From: Ruminococcaceae bacterium UBA5295
GTDB lineage: Bacteria; Bacillota; Clostridia; Oscillospirales; Acutalibacteraceae
Assembly: GCA_002411365.1 (NCBI GenBank)
Contig: DHSD01000023.1
Span: forward strand, 1-53,890
Direction: 5' to 3'
Length of the DNA stretch: 53,890 nt
This document shows, one piece after another, positions 8,334-17,128 of this stretch. A program made the position numbers and the translations under genes. Under the pieces are notes generated by a model, which was given only the letters and a program-made list of their open reading frames with translations, had not been told where the DNA came from and did not search any database. Positions within the stretch are counted from its first letter, which is position 1, and the number at the start of each line of letters is the position of its first letter.

Positions 8334-8893
8334 AAGCAGGGATCAAGAAAATTGAAGGCGCTGCAGAGGCAATAATTTTCGCGAGCGGTGAGCCGGTAAC
8401 GACGGAGCGCATTGCGGATGTGCTGGAACTGGACAGGCACACGGCTGAGAAAGTCCTCAACAATCTTTCAGATCACTTCAATGCGGAAAATGCAGGCATC
8501 AGGCTTATAGAGCTTGAAGGCGGATGGCAGATGTGTACGAGGCCGGAATATGCTGACGAAGTGCGTGAGGCGCTTGATATGCGGCGCAACATGCCGCTTT
8601 CACAGGCTGCGCTGGAAGTCATCGCTGTTATTGCTTACAATCAGCCTGTGACGAAAGCGTTTATTGAGCAGGTGCGCGGCGTCGACTGCTCTGGCGTTGT
8701 TTCGAGCCTCGTTTCAAAAGGGCTTATTGAAGAGCGCGGCCGGCTCGAGCTGCCGGGGCGTCCGCTGGTTTACGGCACCACTTCCGATTTTCTGCGCTGC
8801 CTTGGTATTTCTTCGCTTGATGGACTTCCACCTGTTGAGCACAGCGGCGAAAAAGAAGGCGGAAATGACAGCCACACGGAGAATACGGCATGA
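8330..8893 (+). CDS. scpB: Segregation and condensation protein B
   Basis: ScpB binds as a dimer to the ScpA kleisin in the SMC condensin complex. The 187-residue protein has the two winged-helix domains of the family. Recognisable blocks are EAIIFASGEPV near residue 13 and LSQAALEVIAVIAYNQPVTK near residue 86, followed by the conserved RGVD and GRPLVYGTT segments. The start is GTG, overlapping the scpA stop. It overlaps the next gene by four bases as well. Confidence 0.93.
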   Translation: MKAGIKKIEGAAEAIIFASGEPVTTERIADVLELDRHTAEKVLNNLSDHFNAENAGIRLIELEGGWQMCTRPEYADEVREALDMRRNMPLSQAALEVIAVIAYNQPVTKAFIEQVRGVDCSGVVSSLVSKGLIEERGRLELPGRPLVYGTTSDFLRCLGISSLDGLPPVEHSGEKEGGNDSHTENTA

Positions 8894-9486
8894 AATTCCT
8901 CATAATTTTCATGATTTTTCAGGCTATTTCCGCCGTATTGCTTGCCTGCCCTGTAACTATAGAGGCACAGTTCCGCGAAAAGCTCTCTTTCCGTGTAGGC
9001 TACCTTTTTATCCGCTACCGCATTGCTCCGCGCCCGCCGAAAAAGCCTGAAAAGCCGGAGAAAGAGAAGCCCGAAAAGCACAGGCTAAAACAACTTTTTA
9101 AAGAAACAGGTCTCAATGGATTCCTGAAAATTCTCGGCGAAATAGCTAAAACAGCCGCAAAGGCGGCAGGAAAAATCGGTTCCCACCTTATTTTCAGCCG
9201 CTTCTGGCTGAAAATTGACGTAGGAGGGAAAGACGCATCAAAAACTGCGGTTAACTACGGCTCAGTATGCGGTACTGTAAGTTCCGCGACAAGCCTGCTG
9301 TTTGAGTATGCAAAATATAAGGGCTGCCGCATTGAAGTCATGCCTGATTTTTGTTCTGATAAAAGCTATGTGGCTTTTGAGATGAAAGCGCATATAAAAG
9401 CCTTTTTCCTCGTAAATGCGTTGATGCAGGCACTCATGGGGACGGCGAAAATTTTTAAAACCATAAAAACAGTCCGTAACGGCTGA
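8890..9486 (+). CDS. DUF2953 domain-containing protein
   Basis: A 198-residue protein with an N-terminal hydrophobic segment (FLIIFMIFQAISAVLLACPV) that is either a signal or a membrane anchor, followed by a beta-rich start (VGYLFIRYRIA) and a Lys/Pro/Glu-rich linker at about residues 53-70. The rest resembles DUF2953 proteins of spore-forming Clostridia, which usually sit directly before gerW/ytfJ, as here. Their biochemical role is unknown. A link to sporulation or germination is inferred from the neighbour only. Confidence 0.75.
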   Translation: MKFLIIFMIFQAISAVLLACPVTIEAQFREKLSFRVGYLFIRYRIAPRPPKKPEKPEKEKPEKHRLKQLFKETGLNGFLKILGEIAKTAAKAAGKIGSHLIFSRFWLKIDVGGKDASKTAVNYGSVCGTVSSATSLLFEYAKYKGCRIEVMPDFCSDKSYVAFEMKAHIKAFFLVNALMQALMGTAKIFKTIKTVRNG

Positions 9487-9512
9487 AAAGTATTTGAAAG
9501 GGAGCAATTGCT

Positions 9513-9950
9513 ATGGCGGAACATCCGATTGAAGGAATGATGGATACTACCCTCGAAAAGATCAAGCAGATGGTCGACGTCAATTCAGTAGTAGGCGACC
9601 CGATTACTGCACCTGATGGAACAATGATAATCCCAATTTCCAAAGTCAACTACGGCTTTGCTTCAGGCGGTTCTGATTTGCCCGTAAAAATGCCTGAAAA
9701 GCAGTTCTTCGGAGGCGGCACCGGCGCCGGCGTCACTATTACGCCCGTAGCATTCCTTGTAGTTGCAGAAGGCGAGGTGCGCCTACTGCGCATAGACTCA
9801 GACGGCGGCTCGACTGTAGATCATATAATAGACGAAGCTCCGGAAATAATCGACCGCGTCAACAGTATGATTCATAAAAACAAAAAAAAGCAGCAGCCGG
9901 AATCACCTTCCGAAGGCAAAACCGAAGACCGCAAATATTCGGAAGAATAA
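9513..9950 (+). CDS. ytfJ: GerW/YtfJ family sporulation protein
   Basis: A 145-residue GerW (YtfJ) family protein. In Bacillus subtilis the homologue is made in the forespore and is needed for normal germination. The conserved core IEGMMDTTLEKIKQMVDVN and GDPITAPDGTMIIPISKVNYG is present, followed by the Gly-rich segment FGGGTGAGVTITPVAFLVV. The C-terminus is a charged Lys/Glu tail. A clear AAGGGAG precedes the ATG. It supports a spore-forming ancestry for the host. Confidence 0.9.
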   Translation: MAEHPIEGMMDTTLEKIKQMVDVNSVVGDPITAPDGTMIIPISKVNYGFASGGSDLPVKMPEKQFFGGGTGAGVTITPVAFLVVAEGEVRLLRIDSDGGSTVDHIIDEAPEIIDRVNSMIHKNKKKQQPESPSEGKTEDRKYSEE

Positions 9951-10000
9951 AATCATGCCATGTTCTCCTGCCCGCATATATATTGGATTAGCGGGTGGTA

Positions 10001-11149
10001 ATGATGAAGGGAAAACTAACTCTGTGCCTGTTTACTTTTGCCGCAGCTGTATTGATTTCGCCTGCTGTAGCAAAAGCAGTTTCTGCACCTGAGCCGAAAT
10101 TATCTGCGAAAGCTGCAGTTGTTGTAAATGCAGACGACGGCAGTCTGCTGTATGCAAAAAATGAACATGAGAAGCTTGCCATTGCGAGCACAACGAAGAT
10201 AATGACGTCGCTTCTCACGCTTGAGGCCGCTTCATCTGACAATAGGGTGATTGCGGTAACACCGGAGATGATTCGTGTCGAAGGCTCTTCAATGGGCTTG
10301 CGTGCGAACGACAGGCTGACCCTGCGTGACCTCGCGTGCGGTATGCTGATGGTGTCCGGAAACGATGCGGCGAATGTCGCCGCTTATGCCATAGGAGGAA
10401 CACCGGAGAGATTTGCGGCCATGATGAACGCGAAAGCTGCGGAGCTCGGGATGAAGGATACCAACTTTGTAACGCCATCTGGACTGGACGACGATAACCA
10501 TTATTCTACGGCTTACGATATGTCGCGCCTTGCGTGTGCTGCTATGGAAAACGGCGATTTTGCTGCAATAGTGCGGCAGAAATCGATGGAGATTAGCTTT
10601 ATAAACCCTGACGTCACCCATTATTACGGCAACCATAACAAGCTCCTGCGCCTTGACCCCTGCTGCACAGGCATAAAAACGGGATTCACTAAAAAAGCAG
10701 GCCGCTGCCTCGTATCTTCTGCGGAGAAAAACGGCGTCAGGATTATTGTGGTGACGCTCAATGATCCTAATGACTGGGATGACCACGAAACGCTTTTCAA
10801 GTATGGCTTTTCGAAGCTTGCATGCAATAAAATTGACGATTCGTCAATACGCATTTCCGAAGCGGTGGTGGGCGGAGTGAAAGACAGCGCCGCTGTTGCG
10901 GGGACATCTGGAAATGATGTGGTTACAGGTTCCGGCGAAACCTTGAAACGCTCTGTGGAGCTTCCACAGTTCGTTTATGCACCGATAAAGGCAGGGCAGG
11001 TGCTTGGCTGCGTGCGCTACACATGCGGTGGAAAAACGGTGGCGAGGACGGAGCTGACGGCAGTGGAAGACGTAGGGTGCCTGTATGTAAAAAAGAACTT
11101 GTTGCAACAGTTCTGGGACAGCGTACATCGGCTTTTTCCATTTAGCTGA
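10001..11149 (+). CDS. dacF: Serine-type D-Ala-D-Ala carboxypeptidase (class C-type low-mass PBP, DacF/DacB family)
   Basis: Peptidase S11 enzyme that trims the terminal D-Ala from peptidoglycan stem peptides outside the membrane. It has a signal peptide (LCLFTFAAAVLISPAVAKAVSA). The active-site set is complete: SxxK as ASTTK near residue 64, SGN (MVSGNDAANVA) and KTG (GIKTGFTKKAG). The C-terminal part carries the beta-rich PBP5-type stalk and an amphipathic end (LLQQFWDSVHRLFPF) that probably lies on the membrane. Starts at GTG 9995, ATG 10001 or ATG 10004 are all possible. It follows gerW/ytfJ, which suggests, but does not prove, a role in spore cortex or mother-cell wall. Confidence 0.88.
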   Translation: MMKGKLTLCLFTFAAAVLISPAVAKAVSAPEPKLSAKAAVVVNADDGSLLYAKNEHEKLAIASTTKIMTSLLTLEAASSDNRVIAVTPEMIRVEGSSMGLRANDRLTLRDLACGMLMVSGNDAANVAAYAIGGTPERFAAMMNAKAAELGMKDTNFVTPSGLDDDNHYSTAYDMSRLACAAMENGDFAAIVRQKSMEISFINPDVTHYYGNHNKLLRLDPCCTGIKTGFTKKAGRCLVSSAEKNGVRIIVVTLNDPNDWDDHETLFKYGFSKLACNKIDDSSIRISEAVVGGVKDSAAVAGTSGNDVVTGSGETLKRSVELPQFVYAPIKAGQVLGCVRYTCGGKTVARTELTAVEDVGCLYVKKNLLQQFWDSVHRLFPFS

Positions 11150-11175
11150 TGCGGAAAAGAAAGGAAACACAGCAA

Positions 11176-11961
11176 ATGACATCAACCACCATGAAACTTC
11201 AGAAAATAATCGCCAACTGCGGAATCGTTTCACGCCGAAAAGCGGAGGAACTTATCAGTGCAGGTAAAGTTGCCGTTAATGGTAAAACGGCACAGATAGG
11301 CGATAGGGCAGACCCGGAAAAAGACAGCATAACACTTAATGGTAAGCCTGTGCAAGTTTGCAGCAGGCCATTTTACATCATGCTCCATAAGCCGCGCGGA
11401 TACATTACGACAATGAGCGACGAGATGGACCGCAAATGCGTTGCCGACCTTGTGCAGGGTATTCCGGAGCGGATTTATCCTATAGGAAGGCTCGACCGCG
11501 AATCGGAGGGGCTGCTGCTTATGACAAATGACGGTGAGTTTGCAAATGCCATGATGCACCCGTCGCGCCATGTACCAAAAACATACCGCGTCACTGTACG
11601 CCCAAGCATTACCGATGAACAGATACGGCAGATGTCTGAGGGCATTGTGATAGACGGCAGGAAAACAGCGCCTGCGGAGGTGTCTGTGCTTGTGAGCGAG
11701 CCGGGACGCGTCGTTTTAAAAGTTGTCCTTCATGAAGGAAGGAACCGTGAAATCCGCAAAATGTGTGAAGCGCTCGGCATTGTTACCGCGCGCCTTAAGC
11801 GAACGGCATTCGGCCCGCTTAAACTTGGCATGCTGCCTGCTGGAAAATGGAGGGAACTTACTAAGCCTGAAGTCCAGGGCCTTAAAACTGCGGCAGGGCT
11901 TCCGATAAATTATGCTGACGGTGCGCCTTACCAATTGGGCACGCATCATTCCGCTGTGTAA
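11176..11961 (+). CDS. rluB: Pseudouridine synthase, RluB/RsuA family
   Basis: Converts a specific uridine in rRNA (23S in RluB) to pseudouridine. The N-terminal S4 RNA-binding domain covers about residues 5-50 (LQKIIANCGIVSRRKAEELI). The catalytic domain contains PIGRLDRESEGLLLMTNDG, with the invariant catalytic Asp in RLD, and the closing motif EGRNREIRKMCEALG. The frame opens at 11149, overlapping the carboxypeptidase stop, but an ATG at 11176 after GAAAGGAAA fits the family N-terminus better. RsuA (16S) is a less likely alternative. Confidence 0.85.
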   Translation: MTSTTMKLQKIIANCGIVSRRKAEELISAGKVAVNGKTAQIGDRADPEKDSITLNGKPVQVCSRPFYIMLHKPRGYITTMSDEMDRKCVADLVQGIPERIYPIGRLDRESEGLLLMTNDGEFANAMMHPSRHVPKTYRVTVRPSITDEQIRQMSEGIVIDGRKTAPAEVSVLVSEPGRVVLKVVLHEGRNREIRKMCEALGIVTARLKRTAFGPLKLGMLPAGKWRELTKPEVQGLKTAAGLPINYADGAPYQLGTHHSAV

Positions 11962-12024
11962 AAGGCTGATTTTTTAATACATGACTTTCAGCTTCAGAAG
12001 ATTGAGTTGAAGCTTTCTCTGTGG

Positions 12025-12054
12025 TTGACAATGTACAGGGTAAACTGATAAAAT
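12025..12054 (+). promoter_or_regulatory. Sigma-A promoter for the yicC-led housekeeping operon
   Basis: A perfect TTGACA (12025-12030), an 18-base spacer and TAAAAT (12049-12054), 70 bases upstream of the TTG start of yicC. A 7-bp-stem hairpin just before it (AGCTTCA ... TGAAGCT) may end the preceding transcript. Confidence 0.7.
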
Positions 12055-12124
12055 AAAGATTAACTAAATATATGTTTTGTAATTTCACCATTATTGATTG
12101 ATACTGAAACTGAGATGATTTTTT

Positions 12125-13003
12125 TTGGTTAACAGCATGACCGGATTTGGGAGGGCTGAGAAGTCTGTCGGCGGCCGAATGGTTACTGTTGAAATCAAGT
12201 CGGTTAATCACAGGTTCTTTGACTTCAGCTCCAGCATTTCCCACAGCTGCGGTTTTTTGGAAGAAAAAATACGCTCATTTCTTCAGGAACGCATAGCGCG
12301 CGGTAAGATAGACGTTTCTGTGGAAATAGAAGACAGCGACAGCGCTGACGTGGAGGTGCATGTAGACAACAGGCTTGCATCTGAATATCTGGCAGCAATG
12401 CGAGGACTGCAGAAGCAGTACAGCCTTCCAGATGATATTACGGCTGTTGCGCTTGCGCGCTGCCCGGATGTCTTAACGACACGCCGGCCGCCCGAAGATG
12501 AAGAAAAAACGTGGGCGCAGGTAAAACCGGTGCTTGAGGGAGCACTTGCCCATTTGCTTGCAATGCGCGAAGCCGAAGGCGAACGCATGAAAGAAGATGT
12601 TTCAGGCAGGGCTTCGGCTGTTCTCCAGATGGTCGGCAAGATAGAAGAGCGCTCACCTGAAACAGTGGAAGAGTATAGGCAGAAGATGAAGGAACGCATA
12701 TCGGATATCCTCGGGAGTGCCGATGTGGATGAGCAGCGTATACTGACGGAAGCTGCAGTTTATGCTGACAAGGTCTCGGTAGCGGAAGAAACAGTACGGC
12801 TCCGCAGCCATATTGCTCAGCTATTTTCGCTGCTTGATGCCGGAGGGCCGATTGGAAGGCGCCTTGATTTCCTTGTGCAGGAAATGAACCGTGAAGCAAA
12901 CACGATAGGCTCTAAATGTGCCGATGTGCAGATTTCTCACCTTGTGGTCGACATGAAGGCAGAAATCGAAAAGATTCGGGAACAGGTTCAGAACATCGAA
13001 TGA
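12125..13003 (+). CDS. yicC: YicC family endoribonuclease
   Basis: A 292-residue member of the YicC/YloC family. E. coli YicC has been described as an endoribonuclease involved in small-RNA turnover. The N-terminus NSMTGFGRAEKS and the following SVNHRFFDFS are family hallmarks, and the C-terminal DUF1732 block GRRLDFLVQEMNREANTIGSK is complete. The TTG start at 12125 is chosen because the family almost always begins three to four residues before SMTGFG; an ATG lies inside that motif at 12137. The ribosome binding site is weak. Followed closely by remA and gmk, the usual order in Firmicutes. Confidence 0.88.
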   Translation: MVNSMTGFGRAEKSVGGRMVTVEIKSVNHRFFDFSSSISHSCGFLEEKIRSFLQERIARGKIDVSVEIEDSDSADVEVHVDNRLASEYLAAMRGLQKQYSLPDDITAVALARCPDVLTTRRPPEDEEKTWAQVKPVLEGALAHLLAMREAEGERMKEDVSGRASAVLQMVGKIEERSPETVEEYRQKMKERISDILGSADVDEQRILTEAAVYADKVSVAEETVRLRSHIAQLFSLLDAGGPIGRRLDFLVQEMNREANTIGSKCADVQISHLVVDMKAEIEKIREQVQNIE

Positions 13004-13028
13004 TAAAGCCACAGGAAGGAACAAATTT

Positions 13029-13307
13029 ATGAAACTGATAAATATTGGCTTCGGCAATATGGTTTCAGCTGACCGGCTGGTTGCAATTGTGAGCCCGGAG
13101 TCGGCGCCCATCAAGCGTATCATCCAGGATGCAAAAGAACGTGGATTCCTTATTGATGCTACATACGGCCGAAGAACACGTGCAGTTATTATTACGGACA
13201 GCGACCATATAATCCTTTCTGCGGTTCAGCCGGAAACGGTGGCAAACCGCCTTAACAGTGACCGAGACGGCATAGATGGGGAAGGACTTGGCAGCAATGA
13301 TGAATGA
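13029..13307 (+). CDS. remA: Extracellular matrix regulator RemA (DUF370)
   Basis: A 92-residue DNA-binding protein of the RemA family. In B. subtilis it forms ring-like oligomers and activates biofilm matrix and osmoprotection genes. The conserved sequence LINIGFGNMVSADRLVAIV and RRTRAVIITDSDHIILSA are both present. The C-terminal acidic tail overlaps the start of gmk. Gene order yicC-remA-gmk-rpoZ-priA is conserved across Firmicutes, so identity is secure, but the targets here are unknown. Confidence 0.93.
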   Translation: MKLINIGFGNMVSADRLVAIVSPESAPIKRIIQDAKERGFLIDATYGRRTRAVIITDSDHIILSAVQPETVANRLNSDRDGIDGEGLGSNDE

Positions 13308-13899
13308 CGGCCTTCTTATTATCCTTTCCGGCCCTTCAGGCACAGGAAAGGGAACAGTGCTTAAAGCGCTGCTTGCGCGCGACAGCAACATACAGCTTTC
13401 CATTTCTGCCACAACGCGCCTTCCGAGGCCGGGTGAAACGGACGGAAAAGAATATTATTTTATTTCTAGGGAAAAATTTATGCAGATGGCAGGGACAGGC
13501 CAGATGCTTGAGAATGCGGAATATTGCGGAAACTGCTACGGAACGCCTGCTGAACCTATAGCGCGCTGGAATGCCAATGGCAGAGACGTCATACTTGAGA
13601 TTGAGGTCAAGGGCGGCGCGCAGGTGAGAAAGAAGCGGCCTGACGCCGTTGGAATATTCATACTTCCGCCTTCGATGAAAGAACTCGAACACCGCCTGCG
13701 CGGCCGCGGAACGGAGTCGGATGAAACAGTGCAGCGGCGCATGGAGGCTGCACGCCGCGAAATAAGCCAGGCGAGCAACTATGATTATACTGTTGTAAAC
13801 GATACGGTAGAGAATGCTGTGAAGAGTATCCGCAGCATCATAACAGCCGAAAAGTGTAAGGCATGCCGTAACAGGCAACTTATAGAAAGGATGCTGTAA
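13297..13899 (+). CDS. gmk: Guanylate kinase
   Basis: Phosphorylates GMP to GDP with ATP, a step in GTP and dGTP supply. P-loop GPSGTGKGT near residue 10, followed by the GMP-binding region (STRLPRPGE-like ATTRLPRPGETDGKEYYFIS) and the lid/helical part (RLRGRGTESDETVQRRM). The frame is open to 13276, but the paired ATGs at 13297 and 13300 after GAAGGA are the plausible starts, overlapping the remA stop. About 200 residues is the usual length. Confidence 0.93.
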   Translation: MMNDGLLIILSGPSGTGKGTVLKALLARDSNIQLSISATTRLPRPGETDGKEYYFISREKFMQMAGTGQMLENAEYCGNCYGTPAEPIARWNANGRDVILEIEVKGGAQVRKKRPDAVGIFILPPSMKELEHRLRGRGTESDETVQRRMEAARREISQASNYDYTVVNDTVENAVKSIRSIITAEKCKACRNRQLIERML

Positions 13900-13900
13900 A

Positions 13901-14119
13901 ATGATTAAACCGATTGCCGATTTAATTTTAAAACCGGAGCAGAGCCGTTACTCCCTCTGCATTGCCATTGCAAAGCGCGCAAGGCAGATTTCCGAAGAGG
14001 CGGAAAAGAACAAGGTGATACTTGAAGATAAACCTGTTCAGATGGCTGTTCAGGAATATGTGGACCATAAGATAGGCATGGTGGAAAAAGTTAAGCAGGA
14101 CGGCGGAGAAAACGAATAG
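13901..14119 (+). CDS. rpoZ: DNA-directed RNA polymerase omega subunit
   Basis: A 72-residue omega subunit, which helps fold and hold beta' in RNA polymerase. The conserved core is SRYSLCIAIAKRARQI followed by a KPVQMAVQEY segment. Position directly after gmk and before priA agrees with other Firmicutes. The spacing from gmk is one base. Confidence 0.9.
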   Translation: MIKPIADLILKPEQSRYSLCIAIAKRARQISEEAEKNKVILEDKPVQMAVQEYVDHKIGMVEKVKQDGGENE

Positions 14120-14152
14120 CAGCAATGCTGTTTTGCAGAGGGGCGACAGGCG

Positions 14153-16609
14153 GTGGGAAATGTTGCAAAGGTTGCAGTGGAAAAGACTGCCTATCATTTT
14201 GACAGGGTGTTTGACTATCTCATACCTGAAAAGCTGAAATTTTCTGCGAAAACCGGATGCCGTGTAATTGTGCCGTTCGGAATGTCTAACGCCAAACGGC
14301 AGGGAGTTATTCTCGGGCTTGAGCAAAAGCCAGGTGTAGACACCGCAAGACTTAAAAATATCATTTCTGTTGAAGACAGGGCCCCTCTCCTTTCAGAAGA
14401 AGATGTGGGCCTCGTTTTCTGGATACATGAGCATGCATTCTGCACGCTGTTTGAAGCGGCAAAGCTGTTTTTTCCTGCGGGGATACAGCTTAAGCTGCGA
14501 GTTGAATATTCGCTTTCGAAACCGTTCGCGGAGATTGACACGGATAGCCTTAATGAAGAAGAGCGCCAGGTGGTGGCGTACCTTTCGCATACACGGAAAT
14601 TTATACCGCGCGGGAAACTGCTTAAAGGCCTCGGCCTTGTGGCTTCGAGTCCGGTGCCTGAAAATCTTGTGAAGCGCGGTATCCTGCTGAAAAACACAGG
14701 AACAGCCCGTCAGGTGGCAGATGCAAAGCAGAAAATGGTGCGCATTGTCGAATGCAGTGAAGGGTGCAGGACTACACCTAAGCAGAATCGAGTGCTTGAA
14801 ATCCTGCGCAGGGCAGGCAGCGTATCATTAAAGGAGCTTTGCTACTTCGCGGGCGTTACGTCTGCCGTTGTGGGTGCGCTTGTAAAAAAAGGCATGGCGC
14901 AGTATTATGATGTTGAGGTTTACCGCAACCCTTATGATGCGGAGCCGATTTCAACAAGGCATGAGCAGAATTTTTCCCTTTCCGCTGAGCAGCAGGCAGC
15001 TTTCAAGCGTATGTATGAGCAGTACAACTCAGGGAAAGGAGGGGTTTCCCTCCTCTTTGGTGTCACGGGGAGCGGAAAGACGTCGGTCTACCTGCAGCTT
15101 ATAGACCGTGTGAGGGCAGACGGGCGCGGCGTCATAGTAATGGTGCCTGAAATTTCACTTACGCCGCAGACGATCGCGATTTTCCGTGCAAGGTACGGGC
15201 AAGGCGTCGCTGTTTTCCACAGCGGCCTTACTCTGGCCGAAAGGCTTGACGAGTGGAAGCGCGTCCGCAGCGGGGACGCTTCTATTGTGGTGGGTACACG
15301 CTCTGCAGTTTTTGCGCCGCTTAAAAATATAGGCATGATAATTATGGACGAGGAGCAGGAAGGCACGTACAAGTCTGAGTCGTCTCCGCGCTACCATGCG
15401 CGCGACGTAGCAAAGTACAGATGCGCATACAATAAGGCGCTGCTCGTCCTTTCATCAGCCACACCATCAGTGGAAAGCTACTATTACGCGCTGAAAGGGC
15501 GATACAGCCTGAGTGTGCTTCCCGCGCGCTATGGTCAGGCCAAGCTGCCCCAGGTAGATATTGTCGATATGAACCGCGAACTGCAGCAGGGTAACAGCAG
15601 CATTTTCAGCGAGGAGCTTGAAAATGCCCTCAGGAAAAACCTTGATGAAGGCCACCAGTCTATTCTGCTGCTTAACCGGAGAGGTTACAATACATTTGTT
15701 TCGTGCCGCGCGTGCGGCCAGGTGCTCACATGCCCAAACTGCAGCATCACGCTGACATACCATGCCGCAAACAAACGGCTGATGTGCCATTACTGCGGAT
15801 TTTCGGTGCCATTTACTGAAGAGTGCCCTTACTGCCATGAAAAACAGGTGCGCTATTCCGGTTTTGGAACACAGAGGGCTCAGCAGCAGCTTGAGGAGCT
15901 TTTTCCGTATGCGCGCATACTTCGTTTAGATACAGACTCCACCATGACGCGCTTTGCATATGACAGGAAACTAAGGCAGTTTGCTGACGGTGAGTACGAC
16001 ATTATCATCGGCACGCAGATGGTGGCGAAAGGGCTTGACTTTGAAAATGTAACGCTCGCTGGTGTGCTTTCAGCCGACCAGGCGCTTTATGGTAACGACT
16101 ACCGCAGTTATGAGCGCGCATTTGACCTGCTGACGCAGGTTGTTGGGCGCTCGGGGCGCGGCAAATATCCGGGCAGGGCGATTATACAGACATTCACGCC
16201 TGAAAACAAAATAATAAAGCTCGCCGCCGAGCAGAATTACCCTGAATTTTTCAAAGGGGAAATTGCCCTGCGGCGCGAAATGCTTTATCCGCCTTTTGCA
16301 GATTTATGCGTTGTTGGCTTTGTCGGTGCAGATGAAGCTAAAGTGCGGTTAGCAAGCATCAGTTTCATGTGCAGGCTGCGGGAGACGGCGAAAACGGAAT
16401 ATTCCGATTTGCCAATGCGTGTCCTTAGCCCTTCCCCTGCATTAATCGGCAAAGTCAGCAATAAATATAGATATAAACTGCTGATTAAATGCCGGAACAG
16501 CAAACGCCTGCGTGAGCTGATTTCACGTTTGCTCATTTGGTTTCCGGGCTGCAGGGAGCATGATGGAGTTACGGCTTTTGCCGATATAAATCCAAATACG
16601 ATACTATAA
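14153..16609 (+). CDS. priA: Primosomal protein N' (replication restart helicase PriA)
   Basis: PriA recognises stalled forks and D-loops and reloads the replicative helicase. The 818-residue protein has the N-terminal 3' DNA-binding domain, then a superfamily 2 helicase with Walker A (GVTGSGKTSVY, about residue 302) and DEEQ in the DEAH position (MDEEQEGTYK). The zinc-binding insertion has paired cysteines (CRACGQVLTCPNC, CHYCG, CPYCH, about residues 517-560). Motif VVGRSGRG and the C-terminal domain follow. The start is GTG. Overlap and spacing place it in the operon between rpoZ and def. Confidence 0.95.
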   Translation: MGNVAKVAVEKTAYHFDRVFDYLIPEKLKFSAKTGCRVIVPFGMSNAKRQGVILGLEQKPGVDTARLKNIISVEDRAPLLSEEDVGLVFWIHEHAFCTLFEAAKLFFPAGIQLKLRVEYSLSKPFAEIDTDSLNEEERQVVAYLSHTRKFIPRGKLLKGLGLVASSPVPENLVKRGILLKNTGTARQVADAKQKMVRIVECSEGCRTTPKQNRVLEILRRAGSVSLKELCYFAGVTSAVVGALVKKGMAQYYDVEVYRNPYDAEPISTRHEQNFSLSAEQQAAFKRMYEQYNSGKGGVSLLFGVTGSGKTSVYLQLIDRVRADGRGVIVMVPEISLTPQTIAIFRARYGQGVAVFHSGLTLAERLDEWKRVRSGDASIVVGTRSAVFAPLKNIGMIIMDEEQEGTYKSESSPRYHARDVAKYRCAYNKALLVLSSATPSVESYYYALKGRYSLSVLPARYGQAKLPQVDIVDMNRELQQGNSSIFSEELENALRKNLDEGHQSILLLNRRGYNTFVSCRACGQVLTCPNCSITLTYHAANKRLMCHYCGFSVPFTEECPYCHEKQVRYSGFGTQRAQQQLEELFPYARILRLDTDSTMTRFAYDRKLRQFADGEYDIIIGTQMVAKGLDFENVTLAGVLSADQALYGNDYRSYERAFDLLTQVVGRSGRGKYPGRAIIQTFTPENKIIKLAAEQNYPEFFKGEIALRREMLYPPFADLCVVGFVGADEAKVRLASISFMCRLRETAKTEYSDLPMRVLSPSPALIGKVSNKYRYKLLIKCRNSKRLRELISRLLIWFPGCREHDGVTAFADINPNTIL

Positions 16610-16625
16610 AACTGGAGGAATTGAA

Positions 16626-17123
16626 ATGGCGCTTCGCAATATTGTAACTGTTGATAAATATGGGGATTTCCTTGCAAAAAAATGCCGCCCGGTGGAAAAA
16701 TTCGATAAACGCCTGGCAATGCTTTTAGACGATATGGCAGAGACGCTCCATAAGGCGAACGGCGTGGGTCTCGCCGCAATCCAGGTGGGTATTCTGCGCC
16801 GTGCCGTAGTTATAGATACAGGCGATGGGAACGGTGTGCGCGAGCTTGTAAACCCTGTGATAACCGAAGAATCCGGCGAGCAGCAGAGCATGGAGGGCTG
16901 CCTTTCAATCCCGGGCAAATGGGGTATAACAAAGCGCCCGAGCCACGTGAAAGTCCGCGCGCAAGACAGGCACGGCAAGACATTTGAATATGAGGCTGAC
17001 GGCCTTCTTGCGGTTGCTTCATGCCACGAAATTGACCACCTTGACGGGATACTGTTTCTTAAACATGCCACACATATGCTGACGCCGGAAGAGCTGAAAA
17101 AAATGGAATCTTCGGAGGAATGA
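16626..17123 (+). CDS. def: Peptide deformylase
   Basis: Removes the formyl group from the N-terminal Met of new proteins. All three motifs are intact: GVGLAAIQVG (about residue 46), EGCLSIPG with the metal-binding Cys (about residue 89), and HEIDHLDG with the two His ligands and catalytic Glu (about residue 133). The 165-residue length fits type 1 enzymes. CTGGAGGAA precedes the ATG. It is followed by fmt, the partner that adds the formyl group, five bases later. Confidence 0.95.
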   Translation: MALRNIVTVDKYGDFLAKKCRPVEKFDKRLAMLLDDMAETLHKANGVGLAAIQVGILRRAVVIDTGDGNGVRELVNPVITEESGEQQSMEGCLSIPGKWGITKRPSHVKVRAQDRHGKTFEYEADGLLAVASCHEIDHLDGILFLKHATHMLTPEELKKMESSEE

Positions 17124-17128
17124 GATAA